Below are positions 30,177-40,735 of a DNA stretch of 64,000 nt, in pieces. The DNA comes from Aedes albopictus (lineage: Eukaryota > Arthropoda > Insecta > Diptera > Culicidae): positions 30,572-94,571 of the forward strand of contig NW_026917476.1 in assembly GCF_035046485.1 (NCBI RefSeq), given 5' to 3'. The position numbers and the translations under genes were made by a program. The notes under the pieces were generated by a model. That model was not told the origin of the DNA. It saw only the letters and a list, made by a program, of their open reading frames with translations, and searched no databases. Every line of letters begins with the position of its first letter. Position 1 is the first letter of the stretch.

Positions 30177-33100
30177 CACGGTCCGACAATGTTTTTGCCC
30201 AGCTCCAAATTTCACCTTTTCTGATTGCTTCCTACTAGAAACTCACAAATCTGAAGTTTTTGACCCTCCCCCTCCTGGGAGAGGGGAGGGGCATTGATTT
30301 GAAATTTTGAAAAATCGAAAAATTACGAGGTTTTTCGATCGCTATTTTGGCTAAATGCACGATATCAAAAAAGGAAAAGGTTGACCACAAAGCTTTAGGG
30401 GTTGTGCAACTACCAACAAAATTTCACAAAGATCCGTCAAGCCATTCTCGAGAAACGGTGTTTTTACGAAATGATGTTTTAAAGATTTCTTATATTGCAC
30501 GTAAGGAATCCAACTATTATATGGAACAATTTCTGATTTAACTATGCCGTTTAGCATCATGGTGTCTTCGAGAAAGTTTTTCTCTACAATAACGTGCTTC
30601 TTTTAACCTGTTGGTAAAAGTGATCAATCCCCCTAAAAGTGAGATAGAAAATTTACTTTTTTGAATTTTTCAAGATACAAGGTTGATGTCTTCACAAGAG
30701 TTGTAGAAAATGCTGTTCTGAATAACTTTGTCGAAGATGCCAAATTCGTAGCTCCGTTAGTTTTCAAGATACGTTGCGTTTTTATTACCAGTGGCCCCTT
30801 GAAAGTGTTTTTTTCCTCAATAACTTTTTTCACTTTTGATTCCACAATTCTATTCTCACCAACTCCAATTGGTCAATCATTTTGACTTTCTAAAAGAGAC
30901 AATTACTTGTACTTTCGCATTTGTATGAGATAATTTGATTACAATTGCCTATGAAGTAGTGCGGGGCAAAAGTTCGCACCTAACAGTCTCCACAAAATAA
31001 CTATTGAGGAGAAAGACATTAATTTCGTTTTTCATTGCCTCACGATTCCCTATCATGTACTTAACTTTTTTTTGTAACGGATTTTGTTCTGCCGTGTTAT
31101 CTAGATGGCCATGAAAACAAGTTCATTCTATGTAAACATGGCACCGAACAAAAGACAAATAAGTGAACTTATGCAAAAGCTCATATTTTTTTTGAAATTC
31201 AGTCTTTCCACAGGAAACCAATATAGTGGATGTTATATTTGATGGGTTTGTCGTTCTTTGAAAAATATTGGATCATATTTTATTTTTATGTTGACATTAC
31301 AGCAATTAATTTTAACCCTTAGGATAGGGCTGAGAGAAAAGACAGCTGGCTTCGATTGCGTGCTACTTAATGTCAAGGAGAACCTGTCACAAACTGTCAC
31401 CACGAGCCGAGCAGAAAACGCACATTGATGATGTGAAGTGGGCAAATATAAAAAAGAATACATTAAAATTTCGCGTCGTTTGTTGTAATTAAAAAATATA
31501 CAATGATGATGATCAGTTTTCCTCAATCAGGGCAACGAATCCATTTATTATCCACGCTCTGTCGCTGCGAATTCATAATGCAAATCATTTTGACCAATTA
31601 TAAATTTTCAAATCATTGTGCGGCACACAAAATTGTTCAGAGAAATAAGAAGAAGAAATGTAAACATCGGAGCAGTCAGTGAGCGGTCTCCTCTCTCTCT
31701 CAGGAATAGGGGATAGTTTGAACATTTTTGTATTTTATAGCTGATAGTTAGGATTGTTTAGCATATCTGAAAATAATTAATAATGTCTTTTGAAGCGTAT
31801 TTCCTTTTTTTATCATCAAAAATTTATGTTTTGATGATCTCTCATATTCAATTGTTTCTTTTGTATTAAATAGCAACAACTTACATATTTCAAAATTTCC
31901 CCTAACCATGATATCATCGTAAAATAGTTATGCGGTATTGAACACTAGCATTATTTTTTCAAAAGTAACACGAAAAATGAAATTTTCCTAAAGAATATTT
32001 AAAAATCAAAACATTTTAATAGTAATCACAAAATCTGAAAATGTTTTCGACTCAAACAATGAGAACTCAAATTGGCTTTAAGGAAAAAATATAGTAGTAT
32101 AGGAATGTTAAAAAAAAATAAAAAAAATAAATTCACAAAATCACGAATAAAAAAGTATCTTCAACCAAATCACGTTTAAATCGATTTAAGATGACGAATA
32201 ATGATGTTGAGATCCAAATAAAAAACACACATTTCGTTGCTATAGTGAAAGGATAAACATGAATTAACTTGAAATAAATGGACTTTGTACCATTAAACAA
32301 TCTTTTATCATGTGCGAACTTTTCCCCAAGTAGAGTAAGGGGGGGGGGGGGGGGTGGCAAAAGTTTGACCCTAGTTGAAAATTCAGTTTTTTCAAGAAAT
32401 CGAAGCAGATAAAAATAAATGAATACCGTGTAGTGATTCTACAAACCATGAGCTAAAATTTTGCTGAACAAAGTTACGCCAAATGTCTTTTCAATTTTGA
32501 GTTACAACATTTTTTTTTCAACTTTGATCGAATTTTCTCACTAGTTCCATCATTTTTAGAGATAATATGTACATTTTGCAGAATTTTAGGGTTTTACCTA
32601 AAGTTGCCACATGACTCGAACTTTTGCCCCACTATTTGTAAAATATAATTTCCAAATTTTTTTTGCAAAAAGTTATACATGCTAAAGCTTCTTCAAAATA
32701 TACCTAGTTACGCCCCAAAATAAAATATCGAGTTCGATTTCATTACAATTCTATTCCATGCGTTGGAAGGACCATCGCATATTACAATTTTTTTTATCAA
32801 AAACCAACATTTTGTCATAACTTTTAGAAATATTGATCAACTTTCATAATTTTTGGAGTAAAGATTCCTTTCCAAAAAGGCTTCGAACAACCTTGATACC
32901 CGGAAGAAATAATTTGAATTAAGCTCAAAAACTTTAAATGAAACTCTCGCCCCACTCGAACTTTTGCCCCATTTTACTCTATGGGGCAAATGTACGCATT
33001 GAAGTACATACTTGCATTAAAAGTTTTATTACTAGGGTAATTGTTCCCATCGTTGTGGTAGTACCTATTGTTGCGGTAATGGCAATTGAGCACTTTTTCG

Positions 33101-34464
33101 ACTGAAATGTTACCAAAAGGTATTTTTAATAGATGTATGGTGCTTAAATTATGAGATTGCACCATTTGTTTGCTTAAGATTTGCCCAAAAACCTATTTTA
33201 AAAAAATATTTTCCTAAATGTGTTTGCTGCTGTGTTCCTATTGTTGCGGTAGTGTTCCTAATGTTGCGGTATCCCATATGATTTCAATGAGATACCGCAA
33301 CAATAGGAACAAAATACCGCAACATTAGGAACACATACCGCAACATTAGGAACACAATGTTCTTTCAGATAAAAACGAATAAAATGCTCATAACAACATC
33401 AAAGTGGCAATATTTCGTTATTTTCCCGTAGATTAAGGATGGATTTTATTATTTTCAATTCAATCCATGTAAAAAGTTTGCTTGGGGCGATACAATTGTG
33501 GTTTAAACATGAACCCAGCGCTTAACTCCTCCATGATCGGATCAATTACCCTAGAGCTACAAAAAGAACTCGATAAAATCTAGTGCTATGTTTTGAAAGT
33601 TACATGATAGGATAGGGAATCGTGAGGCAATGAAAAACGAAATTAATGTCTTTCTCCTCAATAGTTATTTTGTGGAGACTGTTAGGTGCGAACTTTTGCC
33701 CCGCACTACTTCATAGGCAATTGTAATCAAATTATCTCATACAAATGCGAAAGTACAAGTAATTGTCTCTTTTAGAAAGTCAAAATAATTGACCAATTGG
33801 AGATGGTGAGAATAGAATTGTGGAATCAAAAGTGAAAAAAGTTATTGAGGAAAAAGACACTTTCAAGAACTAACGGAGTTACGAATTTGGCATCTTCGAC
33901 AAAGTTATTCAGAACAGCATTTTCTACAACTCTTGTGAAGACATCAACCTTGTATCTTGAAAAATTCAAAAAAGTAAATTTTCTATCTCACTTTTAGGGC
34001 GATTGATCATTTTTACCAACAGGTTAAAAGAAGCACGTTATTGTAGAGAAAAACTTTGTCGAAGACACCATGATGCTAAACGGCATAGTTAAATCAGAAA
34101 TTGTTCCATATAATAGTTGGATTCTTTACGTGCAATATAAGAAATCTTTAAAACATCATTTCGTAAAAACACCGTTTCTCGAGAATGGCTTGACGGATCT
34201 TTGTGAAATTTTGTTGGTAGTTGCACAACCCCTAAAGCTCCGTGGTCAACCTTTTCCTTTTTTGATATCGTGCATTTAGCCAAAATGGCGATCGAAAAAC
34301 CTCGTAATTTTTCGATTTTTCAAAATTTTAAATCAATGCCCCTCCCCTCTCCCAGGAGGGGGAGGGTCAGAAACTTCAGATTTGTGAGTTTCTAGTCGGA
34401 AGCAATCAGAAAAGGTGAAATTTAGAGCTGGGCAGAACAAAAGTTGATTTTTTGTCGGACCGTG
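30177..34464. mobile_element. Foldback element, 4.3 kb, with ~0.9-kb arms
   Basis: Ends CACGGTCCGACAA... and ...TTGTCGGACCGTG are followed by inverted arms 30177-31065 and 33600-34464 that look very similar. TTA lies on each side (30174-30176, 34465-34467), a possible 3-bp duplication. The 2.5-kb loop (31066-33599) is AT-rich with no transposase; it holds a G14 tract at about 32340 and a palindromic cluster at 33235-33355. Confidence 0.82.
33030..33360. repeat. Cluster of ATTGTTGCGGTA motifs in both orientations
   Basis: CCTATTGTTGCGGTA and CCTAATGTTGCGGTA occur four times forward (33050-33271), and ATACCGCAACATTAGGAACA-type copies three times inverted (33293-33352). The junction at about 33280 is a near-perfect palindrome. 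Confidence 0.8.
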
Positions 34465-34616
34465 TTATCTGTCTATCGGTCTATCTATCTGTCAGTCCTT
34501 CTGTCTGTAATGCTTGTATGCAAGTTGGTAAAATTTGCAAAAGAGTGCTTGGTATTGAGATGACGACCAAGGGTAGAGGATTAGGGTAGTGGGTAGGGTA
34601 GATGGTTAGGGTTAGA

Positions 34617-34771
34617 AGGTGCGATACTAGTTTTGCCAAGCCAAAAAACCTCGAAAAAGCCGAAAAAAGTCGCAAAAACCCGCAAAAGTTTTGCGGGTTT
34701 TACCGGGTTTTTCGTCTTTTTTCGACTTTTTTTGGGGGTTTTCGGCTTGGCAAAACTAGTGTCGCTCCCCC
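34617..34771. mobile_element. Foldback MITE, ~155 bp
   Basis: CACTAGTTTTGCCAAGCC with its complement at the other end forms the arms. The centre has CGCAAAAGTTTTGCGGG. A half copy lies at 38073-38172. Confidence 0.75.
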
Positions 34772-34805
34772 TGGTTAGGGTAGAGGGTAGGGTTAGGCAA
34801 GAGTG

Positions 34806-35205
34806 AGATGAGATGAGAGATGAGAGATGAGAGATGAGAGATGAGAGATGAGAGATGAGAGATGAGAGATATGAGATGAGAGATGAGAGATGAGAGATGA
34901 GAGATGAGAGATGAGAGATGAGAGATGAGAGATGAGAGATGAGAGATGAGAGATGAGAGATGAGAGATGAGAGATGAGAGATGAGAGATGAGAGATGAGA
35001 GATGAGAGATGAGAGATGAGAGATGAGATGAGATGAGATGAGATATGAGATGAGAGGTGAGAGATGCGAGATGAGAGATGAGATGAGATGAGATATGAGA
35101 TGAGAGATGAGGTGAAAGATGCGATGAGGGATGAGATGAGATATGAGATGAGAGATGACACGAGATGAGAGAAGCGAGATGAGAGATGAGACGAGAGATG
35201 AGATG
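34806..35205. repeat. ATGAGAG microsatellite, ~400 bp
   Basis: The 7-bp unit is repeated about 50 times, with interruptions towards the right. The 223- and 122-codon frames here are artefacts (Ser/Leu/Ile/His repeats). Confidence 0.93.
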
Positions 35206-35433
35206 AGTAGAAGTCAAAAATCCATAATTAACGCTATTTTGAGATCCAAGATGGCGGCCATGGTGGTTTGAGCACTGATACCATGCAATATGGGTATCTA
35301 TCGATCGGGCTTGATGTGTAGAAACCAAAAATCGATATTTGTCGCCATTTTGAGATCCAAGATGGTCGACCATAATCCAAAATGGCGGCCATGAAAATGT
35401 CCATCTAGCTGGCAGGACACTTTTCATAAAATT
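35200..35433. repeat. Second block of the 136-bp minisatellite
   Basis: Same orientation as 29690-30130, with the same terminal GCTGGCAGGACACTTTTCAT. It ends at the target duplication of element E copy B. Confidence 0.8.
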
Positions 35434-35442
35434 GAAAATAAA

Positions 35443-36353
35443 TCTAATCTAATCTAATCTAATCTAACACATACGCAGCCAGTACAAGAAAGCATCCTGG
35501 AAAATAATCGGGTTAGATTACGCCCAATTATTTTTCTTGTCAATATTGATGCTTGCAGCATATCAAAGATATGACACAAGCGTTACAGAGGCCAGGCCTA
35601 CTGCGTAGTGTTTACCGCAAAGATGATTCTTTGAAAATCTTCGACATTAATAAACTTTCGTTTAACATCGAATCATTTCTCGAATCTACAGGGGAGGAAG
35701 GATGCGTGGACATACCGTACCAAACGCTCCGAGATATATGAAATAATATGGTTCAATAACAAGTTCAATAATGTAATAATGGAATATGAAGCTTGAAACG
35801 TCCTCACCAAGTTTGTCATTTTATGTATATCCATTTGACGGTTGATATTTTTTTGCGCCAGTCACATCTTGAGGGGTAATGTTGATGCTTGAAAATAGTC
35901 ACTCCATGAAATAACGACCAAAACAACACTCGCGCACATAGTTGTTGTACTTATGTTCTCAACATTTTCTGGATAGTACTAGCCAACAAGCCATTTCACT
36001 ATTGCACTGTTTTGATTGTATTTTTTTTTTTCAACGAGCGGACAATGCACTGCGACCCGGTATTCGCTTGCTTGCGACGTATCTTTAAACCAGTCACACG
36101 AGGAATAACGGTAACAAGTCCTTTAAATTCTTCTTCCGGTCACATATAACATGCGAGATGCGAAAATCATCGATTCAGAATAGAGAGCTTTCTTGCTGCA
36201 GCTTTGCGTTCAAAACATTCCGTAAATATTACGTGTGCTACTTCCGGATGGCGTAGCACCAGCCTAATTATCACTAAAACCTTGCTGAAACCGCACAAAA
36301 TGGGAGCGCGAAAAAACCCGGTGACAGGTAAAACAAAACCACGACCGATCGCC
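35443..36353. mobile_element. Element E, copy B, intact, 911 bp
   Basis: A 23-bp flanking duplication CTTTTCATAAAATT(G/A)AAAATAAA (35420-35442, 36354-36376; 22 of 23 match), the TAATC simple-repeat end and no terminal inverted repeats indicate LINE-type retrotransposition with the tail at the left, so the element is oriented on the minus strand. Copy A is split at 24126-24220 and 56558-57656. A 62-codon plus frame at 35553-35741 (MQHIKDMTQALQRPGLLRSV...) looks protein-like but is frameshifted in copy A. A minus frame at 36167-36415 enters at the other end. Confidence 0.78.
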
Positions 36354-36484
36354 CTTTTCATAAAATTAAAAATAAAGACCGTTAAGTGAGTGTACCAAGT
36401 GCGCCCAAGTAACAAAATTAATTTTATAATGCTTTTGAAGAATACTCCAACACATATGCTTTAAACCTATTTTTTACACCTAGC

Positions 36485-37580
36485 TTCACGAAAAATGTTC
36501 AAAAATTCCTAAAAATCCTAGATTTTCCCAGAAGTTCTAAATGTATTCTAAAAATTATAGAAAATATTTTTTTCATTTATGGAAATCAGTAGCTGCAAAG
36601 AAAACGTTTAGAAAATTCATGAAAATCCCTAGAGATTCTCAGAAATTTCCATACATCTGGAATGTATTCTTGAAATTGTACATAGAAAATAGTTATAGGT
36701 AAAATTAAAAATATTTGCATATTTCCTGAAAATCCCTAGAGATTCCCAGAAATTTCCAGTCATTGATGTATTTTAATAATTATTCATAGAAAATATTTTT
36801 AAAAATTTATAGAAAAAATTAAAAATATTTGAATAATTCATGAGAATCCCAAGAGATTCCCAGAAATTCTCAGTTGTTTGGGATGTATTCTAAATATCGT
36901 AGAAAATATTTTAATCATTTATAGAAATCAGCAGCCTAACGAAAAATGTTCAAATAATTAATGAAAATCCCTAGAGATTCCCAGAAATTCCCAGTCAACT
37001 GGGATGTATTCTAAAAGTTGTAGAAAATATTTAAACTGATTTCAGTAGCTTCAAGGAAAATGTTTAAATAATTCCTGAAAATCCCAATCCACTTATTCAC
37101 AAGCGGTAATGGCGGCTGCGGGCATAACCAACCGGTTTGGATTTTGACGTTTCGTGGGGGAGAGTCAAAACAGTTTCATTTTCCTCCTCACCTCTTCGCC
37201 CACCGTTCGGTGGCGCCAACCGATTGCAATCCCCATGAAACGTCAAAATGCGAATCTTTAATTGTGCCCGCCGCCGCTATTACCGCTCGCGGATAAGTGG
37301 TTAGATTCCTAGAAATTCCCAGTTATCCGGGATATATTCTAAAAATTATAAAAAATGTTTTTATCGAAAAATGTTTAAATAATTCCTGAAAATCCTCAGC
37401 TTCCTAGAAATTTCCAGTCATCTAGACTGTAGTATTCTAAAAATTATAGAAAATATTTAAAATGATTTAAAGAAATCAGTAGCTTCAAGGAAAATGTTTA
37501 AATAATTCCCTAAAATCTCAAAAGATTCCCAGAAATTCCCGGTCATCTGGGATGTATTTTAAAAATTGTAGAAACTTATG
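36485..37580. repeat. ~125-bp tandem repeat, about eight units
   Basis: Units contain CCTGAAAATCCC, GAGATTCCCAGAAATT, GGGATGTATTCTAAAAATT and AGAAATCAGTAGC. It is the same family as 25980-26640. The MITE at 37089-37300 interrupts it. Confidence 0.85.
37089..37300. mobile_element. MITE, 212 bp, GC-rich
   Basis: CCACTTAT-C-C-AGCGGTAAT forms inverted ends, and GACGTTTCGTGGGG and CCCCATGAAACGTC also invert further in. It interrupts a tandem repeat unit. The target duplication is unclear. Confidence 0.75.
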
Positions 37581-37764
37581 TTTAATCCGAAAGGGGCGAC
37601 ATATGCAGATTATCTCGATTTTAGACCATAACTAAATTATTTTATGAGGAATGAGCAATAATCGATTAAAATCGTCCATATCCGAGAAATCCGATAAAAT
37701 CGATTATAATTTTGACATAATCATCGAATCGAATAGAATCGATGCGCATCTCTTAAGTTAATAA

Positions 37765-38330
37765 ATGTCAAATTTCCTCGTTTTTTTTTTGTTTACAAAA
37801 GTTGTGATTACAAGCTGGACTTTGTCCAGAGCGTTCGAGGGTAGAGTACCTCTAGAACTTCAAGTCCAGGAAAAGCGTCAGCCGGTGTCCTGGTCGGAGG
37901 ATTGCGTGTCGACTAGTTCGACCGGGAACAGTTATGGAAGAATTATGTGATGGCTGGGCTCTCCTTGGTGGCGATGAAGTCATTGCCGGAAGATTGGATG
38001 ATTTGGAATCAACGCTTGAAATATGATAACTTGTTCGGCATTCCGTTTGAAAAAGGATTCTGTGATGCAGGGGGAGCGACACTAGTTTTGCCAAGCCAAA
38101 AACCCAAAAAAAAAAACTGGAAAAAGCCCAAAAAAGTCGCTAAAACCCGCAAAAGTTGTGCGGGTTCTCGCTCCCCCCGCTATGATGTGATATCTGAGGT
38201 ACTGTCTTACCGTCGTACGTCGAATATATTCTCCGTGTGTGGCGGCTCAATAGAGTTAGAAAATAAAATAAAATTTGGGGCTTGTCCCGCGAGGCTTTTA
38301 TATTTTGAAATTTATGTTTCATAAAAAAAA
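37765..38330 (+). pseudogene. Gene-like small frames around 37.8-38.3 kb
   Basis: Two overlapping frames look less repeat-like than their neighbours: 37765-37950 (ending WSEDCVSTSSTGNSYGRIM) and an internal one from about 37936 reading MEELCDGWALLGGDEVIAGR then LDDLESTLEI. A MITE half copy interrupts at 38073. Codon composition is mixed and no domain is recognised; it could be a relict of a host exon. Confidence 0.25.
38073..38172. mobile_element. Half copy of the 34617 MITE
   Basis: GGGGGAGCGACACTAGTTTT then GCCAAGCC and CGCAAAAG match 34617-34771. The right half is lost except for CTCGCTCCCCCC. Confidence 0.65.
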
Positions 38331-38339
38331 CTTAAACAA

Positions 38340-38825
38340 GGAATATTACAAACAACTTTTCATGTTTGTTTGCCCGAGGATTTGCTGGCGGTTTTGAACT
38401 TCGTTGATGTTTGAACTGCGGCTTGTACGGGTTTTTGAGCTCCAAGGCAGATCCGGTGCCGAGACTGTTTGTTTTGTAAGCTGTGTTCCCGAAAAGGGCT
38501 CCGCCCAACTAACACTCACTCATTTAACAGGCACCATTATGACGAATTTATTCAACATAATGTTGAATAACATTTGAATTATTTTCACGTTCAACCTATG
38601 TTCGGGTTTTGTTAACACAAATTTGGAGAAGTTGTAAAGCATAGTGTTGTGTACCAACTTGATTTTTTGTTGTTAAAAGCGTTTTGCAAATATGCAGGAA
38701 AACTTTTATTAAGCATTGGCAAAAATGACTGAAAACAAATAAAATGCAAAAATGTTGAACTCTCACGGGAGTAATTATTTGCTCTCATGTTATGAACACC
38801 TATTATGAAATAAGAATGACATATA
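38340..38825. other. No gene recognised
   Basis: A minus-strand frame at 38338-38440 (AQKPVQAAVQTSTKFKTASK) is basic, but nothing supports it as a gene. Confidence 0.4.
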
Positions 38826-39339
38826 CCGAAGGTCATTAGACCGAATGGTCATAAGGCCGAATGGTCATCAGGACGAATTGAAAATCAGCCGTTATGAGCC
38901 TGTAAAGAGATCTGTTGTTTTTACTTTTTCCAAAAATTTTTTGCCGAAAACTACTTTAACAATGAAACTAGAAAGAATAGCCTATGTTTTAACACTCCCA
39001 CTGCCATGCCTCCCAAACAGTGGGAACGGTAATTTCAACTTGATATAACTCAGCCGTTTTTCATCCGATTTGCAAAATTTTTTAAGCTATGAATTTTCCC
39101 AGCTTTCTAGATGAATATAAAATTTTCAAACAATGGATTTGACCAAAGTTCTATTTTTGAGTACTCAAAAACTCGGAGCAAGTACCTTAAAAATGCTGTT
39201 TTTCTGGAGCCATTCCGAATGTAAATTAGTTTCCACGCTTATTTTAATGTTGAATTGCCCATATTATTAAAGCATAATTATTGCAAAGAAATATATGGAG
39301 ATACTCATTATTTAAGACTATAAAATCTTCACAAAATTA

Positions 39340-40735
39340 CGTATAATACAGGAAATTTATATATTCGATTTGAACTTTGTATTCATCGCGACAACCCCTG
39401 TGTTTTATTGCTTGAAACCAATCACGCGCACATGAGAAATCTTTTTCCAAACGATTGTGAAAAGTATGAATCTCAGAAACAACAAAATTTTCATAAAATC
39501 ACGTATAATACAGAAAATTTTTATTTTCAGTTTGAACTTTTCGTTTATCGCGACAATCTCCATGTTATATTGCTTGAAAACAATCACGTGTACTTAAGAT
39601 TACATTTACAGATAAATGAGGACAAGTGTGAATCATAAAAACTACAAAATCTTCACAAAATTACGTATAATACAGAAAATTTGTATATTATGTTTGAACT
39701 TTACATTCATTGCGACAACCCCTGTGTTTTATTGCTTGAAAACAGTCACGTGTACATGAGAAAACTTTTTCAGAACGATTGTGAAAAGTGTGTATTTTAG
39801 AAACTACAATATTTTCACAAAATCACTTATAATACAGGAAATTTGTCTTTTCAGTTTGAACTTTACGTCCATCGCGACCACCCTTGTGTTTATTGCTTGA
39901 AAACGATAACGTGCACACGAGAAATCTTTATCCAAACGATTGTGAAAAGTGTGAATCTTAGAAGCTACAAAATTGTCATAAAATCACGTATAATACAGGA
40001 AATTAGTGTTTTCAGTTTGAACTTGTCGCGATGGACGTATTGCTTGAAAATAATCACGTGTACATAAGAATACATTTACAGATAAATAGGGACAAGTGTG
40101 AATCATAAAAACTACAAAATCTTCACAAAATTACGTACAATACAGAAAATTTGTATATTCGGTTTGAACTTTGTATTCATCGCGAAAACCCCTGTGTTTT
40201 ATTGCTTGAAAACAATCACGTGTACATGAAAAAACTTTTTACGAACGATTGTGAAAAGTGTGTATTTTAGGAACTACAACATTTTTACAAAATCACGTAT
40301 ATTACAGGAAATTTGTATTTTCAGTTTGTACTTCACGTCCATCTCGACAACCCTTGTGTTTATTACTTGAAAACAATCACGTGTACATTAGGAAACTTCT
40401 TCCAATCGATTGTGAAAAGTGTGTGTTTTAGTAACTACAAAATTTTCACAAAATCACGTATAATACAGGGAATTCGTATTTTCAGTTCGAACTTTACGTT
40501 CATCGCGACAATCCTTGTGTTTTATTGCTTGAAAACAATCACGTGCACATAGGAAAACTTTTTCAATGCATTTCTGAGAAGTGTGAATCATCAAAACTTC
40601 TCAGAAATTTTCACAAAATTACCTATAATACCGAAATGTTGTATATTCGGTTCGAACTTTACATTCATCGTGACAATCCTTGTGCTATATTGCTTCAAAG
40701 CAATCACGTGTATATAAGAATAAATTTACAGATCA
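39340..40735. repeat. Left array of the ~160-bp repeat, about nine units
   Basis: AAATTACGTATAATACAG, CATCGCGACAACCCCTGTGT, TTGCTTGAAAACAATCACGT and CGATTGTGAAAAGTGTGAAT recur every ~160 bp, with units varying by a few to tens of percent by eye. The frames here are repeat products. Confidence 0.9.

Noticed and set aside
34756..35427. 223-codon and 122-codon frames on the minus strand
   Set aside because: They are translations of the ATGAGAG microsatellite (Ser-Leu-Ile-Ser-His repeats) with minisatellite at the end.
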